64,000 bases of DNA from Notolepis coatsorum (taxonomy: Eukaryota > Chordata > Actinopteri > Aulopiformes > Paralepididae): the NCBI GenBank assembly GCA_963971535.1, contig OZ020599.1, positions 95,374,048 through 95,438,047 on the forward strand, in the 5' to 3' direction. How positions within the stretch are numbered: the stretch's first letter is position 1; each line of letters starts with the position of its first letter. The notes beneath the pieces were generated by a model. That model saw only the letters and a list, made by a program, of their open reading frames with translations. It searched no databases and was not told where the DNA came from. The position numbers were made by a program, and so were the translations under genes. Shown here piece after piece: positions 52,601 to 61,600 of the stretch.

Positions 52601-55600
52601 CTCGAAGCTCAGAGGGTTTTTGACCAGGTGTGTAAATGGGGAGGTTTATGTAAACATTATTTGTATAGCACCTTTCATACTAAAATTACTTTTGTTTACG
52701 GTTTGATTCAGTTTTAGAATAGACGGTAATAAAAATAATAAAACTCCATTCTGGAAAGAAAACTTACACCAAAGATATAGGTGAATGATCTTTAATCAGA
52801 ATGTGATTTTGTGTGCGTGTGTGTGTGTCTTTTGGTGCTTGTATGTCTGCGTCTCATCTCAGGCCATAGAGAACGGGGATGCATCATTGTTCTTAGAGAG
52901 CGAAGGCGAGACAGGAAGTGAGCAGGAGGCTGAGATCGCCGCTGACAGAACTCTCTCCGACGACAGTACTGGTGCCACGAAGTCGCCCAAGAAGAGAGGC
53001 AGGCCGAAGAAGGCAATTAATGGCTCGTCAGGTAAGTTGAATATACTTCATAGTCTGTTATGTAGACTCATTAGGAGGAGGATGGTGATGATGAAGATAT
53101 AGTGTAACAAGAGCATCCACATCTTGTAACATTTAATGAGGTCATTAATACAGCAATTTTTTTTTTCTTTGACACAAGTTGAAATGGTCTGAATCAAAGG
53201 TGAAATTCTTACTTTTCTTGCTGTTTTTATTGGTTTAGTTATGTTTCACATTGGCCATTGACAAATTAATCAATGTTCTCAATAAAGCCATGTGATCATG
53301 CAGGATAGCCTTTTATTGGACATCATTTTGAATCCTAACAAACTTGCACATTTAAAAAATGTAGTTAGCATGTATAACATTAGTATATGATATATATAAT
53401 ATATATAGTATATGCTAAGCTACGGTATATACTATATACACATACAGTATTAACAGTATTGATGTACAGTATAAACGGATAAAGTGAATCACTATTAACA
53501 CTATAGACCAGGGGTCTCAAACTCAATTTACCTGGGGGCCGCTGGAGGTAGAGTCTGGGTGAGGCTGGGCCGCATCAAATATTCCACAAAAAAAATATTT
53601 TTTTTTAATATTCTTTTTTTTTTTTTTTTTATGTCAACGTTAACACGCACAATTGAGCCAAAAGTCACTCAATTAATGACAGATTTCATTGATAAATTGA
53701 GGGAAAACTTTGCAAGTCGATTTGATGAATTTTTGTGAGCAACCCATTTGCCAATGTAGCTGCTATTTCCACAAAAGGACAAGAGTTCCTTGCATCACTT
53801 CACATTGATGAAGGTCTCCTGCAACTTGAAATAATTGACATGCAAGCATCATCTGCTCTGAAGCAGGCACTTGAGAATTAATCCACCACAACATTTTGGA
53901 TAAAGTGTATTCATGTCAAGACATTCCCCAAAATAAAAACGCTGGCAATATCTGTGCTAACAATGTTTGGCTCAACATACACCTGTGAATCCAGTTTCTC
54001 TCACATGAATGCCATTAAAACAAGCAACCATGCCTCCTTGACAAATGAGCATTTGCATCACTGTTTGCGGGTAGCCCTCACTTCCCCTATGAACCCTCTT
54101 TCTCTGCCATTGCCCAGTCAAAGAAGTGCAATCGCTCTCATTAGATGTGTGTATGTAGGCTAGGCCTGTCTGCCCCCCACCCCCCTGATGTTTGAGAGTT
54201 AAGAGTCGACAATAAGTGCTATAAGATGCTGTGATTTGCTGTTGTTGCACAGACATGAAGCATTTTTTCATAAGCTCAGCTGCACTATAAATGTGTTTTT
54301 TTGTTCAAGTGTTGATGTTAGAATGTTCAGATGCACATCATGCACTTGTTTGTTTTTTATTTTATTTTTATATTGAAATGTTGAAGAGGAGATGTTGCAG
54401 TTGTTGCACAGTCATAAATTAAGCACTTTTTGCAGGAGATGTTGCAGATGTGGCACATAAATGAAGCACTTTTTTTGAAAAGTATACTACTTTTGCAATG
54501 TAGTTAAATAAAAGTTGTGAAAATGTGGTTGCGTGTTGTGTCAAGTGTACATATATTCATAGCACGGGGAGGCGCCGTGGCAGTCCGGCCCCTGGCCCCT
54601 TGGGTTTCTGACAATGTGGCCCCCTGAACAATTTAGTTGAATAGCCCTGGTGTACACAGTGGGGGGTAAATGCTCCAGGGATCGATTCAGCAGGACTAAA
54701 TAAGGCTGGTGTGAAGGTGCCCTTGGCCCGTTCACTACCACTCTACCAAAGGGTTAACCCTTTCACTGTGACAATACAGAAGGTTAACGATAGGTTATGT
54801 AGATAACCTAGTTATATTAGTATTGGCTGAGCGTCCCGCTCTGAGCCTTATGAGATACCCCTTATCTCCTATGATACCTATTGTATCTCCAACGAAAACA
54901 ACTACATGCACCCCACCTGTCTGGGGCCCCGCCCCTATGGTGGCACCGCCCATATAATCGTGACTCTGGTCACCAAAACACCCTTCCTCGCCAAATCCCG
55001 TCCCAGGAAAAGATCCCTCAAGAGGGAACTCAGGGCCGCGCAGAGCGGGACGCTCAGCCAATACTAATATAACTAGGTTATCTACATAACCTATCGTTAT
55101 ATATCGTATTTGCTTTCGCGTCCCGCTCTGAGCCTTATGAGATATGGGGAAGAGCGGACGCGAGACCCGACAAATGTACCCCCTGAGGACCCGTAAGCCC
55201 ACATCAAGGGGTGCGGGGAGCCCTGTCACCCCATCCTTCCTAATGAAGGGGGGGCGCAGTCAACTCCACCTGAATGCGAACAAGAGGGAACTAGAACCCC
55301 TTGAACACACCGTACAGGCGGAACCACATGTGACTCAACACACTGTGGCCCATACCCATACACTCCTGCTACCGGACCAAAGGACGGGAAGCAGGAAAGG
55401 CCACAGACCCCAGAACCGCCTGGGAGACAGAACCCCCGGTCATGTCCATGAGGTAAAACCTTACAAAGGGACCCGGGGAGGACCATGAAGCTGCAGCACA
55501 GATGTCCTCCACCGAGGCCCCACCCAGGAGAGCGGCAGAAGCAGCCACCCCACGAGTGGAGTGCGCCCTGGCGCCCCCAGGGGGATCCTGCCCAGCCAAC

Positions 55601-58600
55601 GTGTAGCAGAGGGTAATGCCCTCGCACAACCAATGGGACAGGCGCTGCTCCGACAGTGCCTTACCAGCACGAGCCCCACCGTAACAGACAAAAAGCTGGT
55701 CGGTAACCCTGAAGTCCTGAGTACGGCTGAGGTAAATCCCCAAGCACGGACTGGACATGACAGGTGAAGGCCCGCATCTAACTCACTAGTGTGAGGAGGA
55801 GGACGAAACGCCTGAACCACAATATCCCGGGAGCGGAAGGAACTCCGGATATTCTTAGGCACGAAAGCAGGATTAAGTCGCAGAGTGGCACCGCAATCGG
55901 TCCGAAAAGACAGGCACTCTGGACGTACCGAGAGAGCACAGAGCTCACCTACGCGTTTAGCGGAAGTGACAGCCAGTAGGAACGCGGTCTTGAAGGACAG
56001 CTGTCCCAACGGCGCCTGCTCGAGCGGCTCAAACGGGGCCAAGGACAACCGACCGAGGACCAATTGAAGATCCCAAGTCGGAGCCAAGGAGCGTTGCACC
56101 GGCTTAACGCGTCGAGCGCCAAGCAGGAAACGCTTCACAAGAGGGTGGCTGAACAAGACATCCCCTCAAACCCCTCATGATAGGAGGATATAGCTGCTGC
56201 ATATACCCTCACCGTCGAAACCGACAGTCCATCAAGAAGAGACTGGAGGTAACTAAGGACAGCATCCAGGGGGCAGGAGACTGAGTCCCGGCCCCCCGCC
56301 TTACACCACACTTGGAACATACGTCATCTGCCCGCGTAAGCGCGACAGTGGAGGGAGCATGCGCATTCCAGATGGTAACACCATCAGGATCAAGAACCTG
56401 CGCCCCTCAACGTACCCGTCCCAACAACTGACCTAACAGATGTATGGGGAAGAATCCCTGGCGGCACGGCATCGGTCCCAGACCCGCCTGGCCATGTCCA
56501 GACGTAATCCTCACCCGTCAGGATGAGGACCGCCCCGCGACAGTACACCTGCACCCACATTCTCCCTGCCGGGGACGTGGGGAGCCCTCAGGCCGCGCAG
56601 ATGGAGGACGCCCATAGCCAGCCGCCCGCCGCCTGGTGCAGACAGGGGAAGCGTACTCCTCCCTGTCTGTCGATACACAACACTGACGTCGTATCGTCCG
56701 TCCTGATCAACACCATTTGTGGACCAGAAGGACCGCTTTCAACACCAACACATTGAACGTAGCGCAGACCGGGCAGCGTGTAGCTTTATGCCAAGCAAGC
56801 AGTGCAAAAATTTACCATAGTGGCATGCAGTAATGCGCCTTTCATTTTCCGCCGCCCAGCGCCCAGGTCGCGCGGAAATAGGCTGTCTATTGCCATTCTC
56901 TTTGACAAACTCTAACCTTAACCAGCTCCTTAACAACGCCTAAACTTAACCGTTCTAACCTTAACCAACTCCGAAACAATGCCTAACCTTAACCTTAACC
57001 TTAGAAATTATATTGCCATTCTCTTTGACAAACTCTAACCTTAACCAGCTCCTTAACAGCGCCTAAACTTAACCGTTCTAACCTTAACCAACTCCGAAAC
57101 AATGCCTAACCTTAATCGGCGAAAGAATACACGTTAAAAAAAAATCACGTTAAAAAATATTTTCGATGGGATTCGAACTCGCCAGCAAACAAGCCATAGG
57201 ATCCACAGCCATGTGTCCTTGCCAATTGAGCTATTTGCTAGATACTGAATAAGGGGCGGTGACTTATATATATTGAGCTCCGCTCGTGTCGCATGCGCGG
57301 GCACCTCGCGCGAGCACGCCGGCGCACGCACGCACCTGAGCGAGCACGCCGCCGCCGGTGCACGCACGGTAGCATTTGTCTGAAAAGAAGGGCGCTTTAC
57401 CGCACTAGCGTGCGGTGACGAATGCGGAAGCATTTTTGCACTGCTTGCTTGGCATTAACGTACAGGCGACCGGGCAGCATGGTTTGCCAGCTGCCCCCTA
57501 CTGCGTTGGCCCGACCCGTCACCAGCGAGGGAGGCGTCGGTGAAAACGCGACGTGAGACAGCGCCGTAACCGTCCTAGGACGGAACCTCCCGAGCGTGTT
57601 GACAACACGCTCTGAGATGGATGCCCATAGCCCTCCAACCGTTGACTGGGAAGAGGAGTACTCTACATCCAGTCTACAGCAACCCCAGGCTGGTAGAGAC
57701 CTGCCTGGTACGAGACCTGACGATCCACCTTGACCGCGAAGGACCAGAACGTCATCAGGGCAGAACACTCCGTAACCCCTGACGACGCAGAGGCCCCAGT
57801 GCGGCCTCCACGCACTTGGTGAAGATGCGGGGAGCCAGAGAAAACCGAACTGCAGCCTCTGGTACTCATACGCTAACCCTGCAAAGGAAGCGTAGGTAAG
57901 CCCTAGGATGGAAGATCGGAGATGCGCATACGCATCCTACAGGTCTATGGAGGAGAACCAGACCCTCACCTGACAGTGTTCAACAGGTAGGAGATGATCC
58001 AAAAAATGCTGAACCTTCCCATGGGACAGGTCCAGCCTGGGTCTTACACCCCTCCCTCCCGACTTCTCAGGCAGAGAACACCGGGAGGAGAACGCCACGA
58101 CGATGGCTTGCTTCGTCCACAGAGATTGGATCTCGTTGACCAGAGCTGTCACTGCTGGAGACCCTGACAATAGGGTCTGTACCAAACCTGAAAACGGGTG
58201 GGGTTGTGTAAACACAAGTCCCCGCCTCAGCGTTCTCTCCATCCACCTCGACATATGGTACTGCCGTAGTCATATGTGACAACACTCCCAACGCACCCGC
58301 CGTCACGTGGCGCAGGTCCGCCAGGAACTGTAGATAGTTGGCCCGGTCCCCCCGCTGTGCGTAGCCAACCCTGGAACCGTGCGAGCAGCGCGTTCCGTGT
58401 CGGAACATCTGACCCTGACACCACCCACGAGGCAATCGCACCGACAGAAAGGGCCGGTCTGATACGGGGGGCTTCCGATGAAAAAAGCCCCCCCACTGAA
58501 CACCCCTCCAGAACATGCTGAGGAGTTGTTCTGCAGCCGGACATGCAAGGTGTAAGGCCCCCATGGGTTCCTACACACCGTAGCCCTGCAGTGATATTAC

Positions 58601-61600
58601 TACCACCCCAAATCATGTGAGCTGCGACCACTTGCCAATATTTCAGGAGTGGGAGGCACCAACATGATACCTGGCCTGGCGAAGGCGAGGCCGGGGAAGC
58701 CCGCACTGTGTGCCTCAAAAGGTTTCGAGCCCCCCTGCTGACAACACTTAAGTTGACAGACGTAACACCAGGCTCAACCAACACAGTTCAAGGTGTGGGA
58801 GCCGCTTGACAGCACAACATTCTCACGGACAGACCCAGGCTCAGCCATCAACTGGGTGTCAGCCCCTGTCCCCATGAGAAGCGAAAGGGGGGCCGCCCGC
58901 GCATCAACGAAGGCATGCGGCCCGCAGCCAAAGGAAACAATCAGAGCCCACTTTTTCCGCTGGTGTTGGGGAAGGGAGTGATCGAAGAGCGGGCTGCTCG
59001 CGGCAGGACGGTGACGGCTTGTTTGTTCAAGCCAAACCCATCCTACATGGCCGATCCCTCGGCCGCCAAGGCTGTCGGCCTTGTGGACACCTGTCGAATC
59101 AACGCCCAGGATACCTCCGGCAGGGGAAAACATGGCCGCCTGTCGAGGGCCTCGTCATCGCCGCTGACGAGGCCGTGCTCTCTCCTCTTCTGGCTGCGCG
59201 GTGTGAGGCGGTGTAGGGCCTAGGACAATACCGCCCGCGCTCCAGCAGAAGACCAAAATCCCCTGCGGAGAGGGGAACCCTGAGCGGTTATAGCTTGCGG
59301 CTGGGTCAAAGCTAATAACGTCAACAACCTCGCGCGATGTGTCGACGTCGGCTGGCCCTCAAGGCCCCGCCACCAGACACAATTTTTTTTAATAGAAGAA
59401 AACAGCAATTCGAACACAGTTCTAATCGTTGCCAATTCCATACCGTGGCGGTACAAGCTTTAACAGCCCACCAGCCACTCGCCAGGCCGACCCACCCATG
59501 GCGTCGGCCGGGCGGGGCACTGTTTCAATATGTCAAAAACAAAGGACTGATGTTAACACGGAGCACCAGTGGTGGTTGCAAACAGCAACCTCCACTGTGG
59601 TGTGCACCATGAAAGGGTTAAATGAATAAAAGAACTAAACCACAAAATACTGTAGAATGAGCAAACCCATACACACAAAGTTAAGGGGAGGCGGACCAGA
59701 GCGAACTAGTCCCGCCTTCATTCAAAATATTCACAACAGCACACCAGCCCTAGTTTAGCCCATTTACCAAAAAAGGTAAACAAAGCCCCCCCCCGCACTA
59801 CTCCCCCAGTATACCGATTGACCGTCAGTATGAATGGTTGAGAGGAGAGAAAACTGTAGCAAGACAGACCTTCTCATAGCAGAGTGACAAAACGAAACAA
59901 TAGCCCACTACACAGGGCCGCCTCAGGGGGTGGGGGGCCTCGCGTCTAAATACGCACAGGGCCTCACATTTCTCCCAGGCGGCCCTGCCCTTATACTACT
60001 GCAGCCTAGCATGAGGCGATGTGGGACCCAGATCAACAATTGCCTGCGCACAGTGGAGATACAATAGGTATCATAGGAGATTAGGGGTATCTCATAAGGC
60101 TCAGAGCGGGACGCGAAAGCAAATACGATATATAACCCTTTCACTGTGACAATACAGAATGTTAACCCTTTCACTGCGACAATACAGAAGGTTAACCCTT
60201 TCACTGCCACGCGACAAAGGGTTGACCCTTTCACTACAGAAGGTTAACCCTTTCACCACCACACTAAAGACCGTCTGTAGTGTGGTAGTGAAAAGGTTAA
60301 CCTGCTGTTGTGTGGTAGTGAAAAGGTTAACTAGCAGTGTAAACCAGTCAGGATTTACATAATGAGGAAAAAATATGCGGCCATTGAAATTTTTTTTGCA
60401 GTAGAATTTTATAGCCTATTCATCCACAGAGTTTGTCCATTAACCCTTTCACTACCACACGACAGAAGGTTAACCCTTTCACTACCACACTACAGACCGT
60501 TGGAGCTCAGGATCAGCCTCCAGCGTCGGCTGCTCTGGGGATCCACGCTCACCACCAACATACAGGCGCCTCATTAGCTCTCAATACGAACAACTGCAAA
60601 CAGGCAGCAATGCTTCTTAACCCTTTCACTACCACACTACAGACGGTTAACCTTTCACTACCACACTACAGAAGGTTAACCTTTCACTACCACACTACAG
60701 AAGGTTAACCTTTCACTACCACACTACAGAAGGTTAACCTTTCACTACCACACTACAGAAGGTTAACCTTTCACTACCACACTACAGGCGGTTAACCTTT
60801 CACTACCACACTACAGACGGTTAACCTTTCACTACCACACTACAGAAGGTTAACCTTTCACTACCACACTACAGGCGGTTAACCTTTCACTACCACACTA
60901 CAGACGGTTAACCTTTCACTACCACACTACAGAAGGTTAACCTTTCACTACCACACTACAGAAGGTTAACCTTTCACTACCACACTACAGAAGGTTAACC
61001 TTTCACTACCACACTACAGAAGGTTAACCTTTCACTACCACACCACAGAAGGTTAACCTTTCACTACCACACTACAGAAGGTTAACCTTTCACTACCACA
61101 CTACAGAAGGTTAACCTTTCACTACCACACTAGACGGTTAATCCCCATTAATCTGTAGTGTGGTTGTGAAAGGGTTAACCCTTTGTCGTGTGGCGGTGAA
61201 AGGGTTATTAACCTTCTGTATTGTGGCAGTGAACGGGTTAACCATTTGGTAGTGTGGTAGTGAAAGGGTTAAATAGTATGGCCCCAAGACACAGGTACCT
61301 TTCTGTGTTAGTATATGTGTAACGGAGGTCCGTGAGTAATATCCCCAGTCACGATGGACGTGTGTGTTGTGAAGTGACTGTGGCAGTAAGCGGGCTGCGA
61401 GTTAAACTCACTTCCCCATAGCAGGGTTAAAAGACACATAGATACCGTACCAAGCAGTGAATTCACCTCTTAGTGCAGCAGTCTATGTTGTCGCCCACGG
61501 CGTGGGAGACCCGGGTTCGAAACTCCCTCGGGGCATCGACATTTAACGCAACGCAGAAGGAGTAATATACGATAGGTCACATATGCATTATACAGGGCTC

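Larger units (their letters stand above)
54786..60136 (-). mobile_element. DIRS-type (tyrosine recombinase) retrotransposon, 5.35 kb
   Basis: A tyrosine recombinase and a DIRS-like reverse transcriptase lie on the minus strand. The termini AAC-GATAGGTTATG (54786) and CGATATAT-AAC (60136) both carry AAC. At 55041-55145 an internal complementary region consists of the exact reverse complement of the left end (55041-55098 against 54786-54843, 58 bp) joined to the complement of the right end (55096-55145 against about 60087-60136), sharing GTT at the join. This is the signature of DIRS elements. The flanking minisatellite shows no target duplication beyond AAC. Confidence 0.88.

Noticed and set aside
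57160-57245. Functional tRNA gene on the minus strand
   Set aside because: A and B boxes are present, but the T arm and acceptor stem do not pair and the anticodon loop is too large.
60618-61140. Regularly spaced identical repeats resembling a CRISPR array
   Set aside because: The units are contiguous, there are no distinct spacers, and the genome is a fish; it is a minisatellite.
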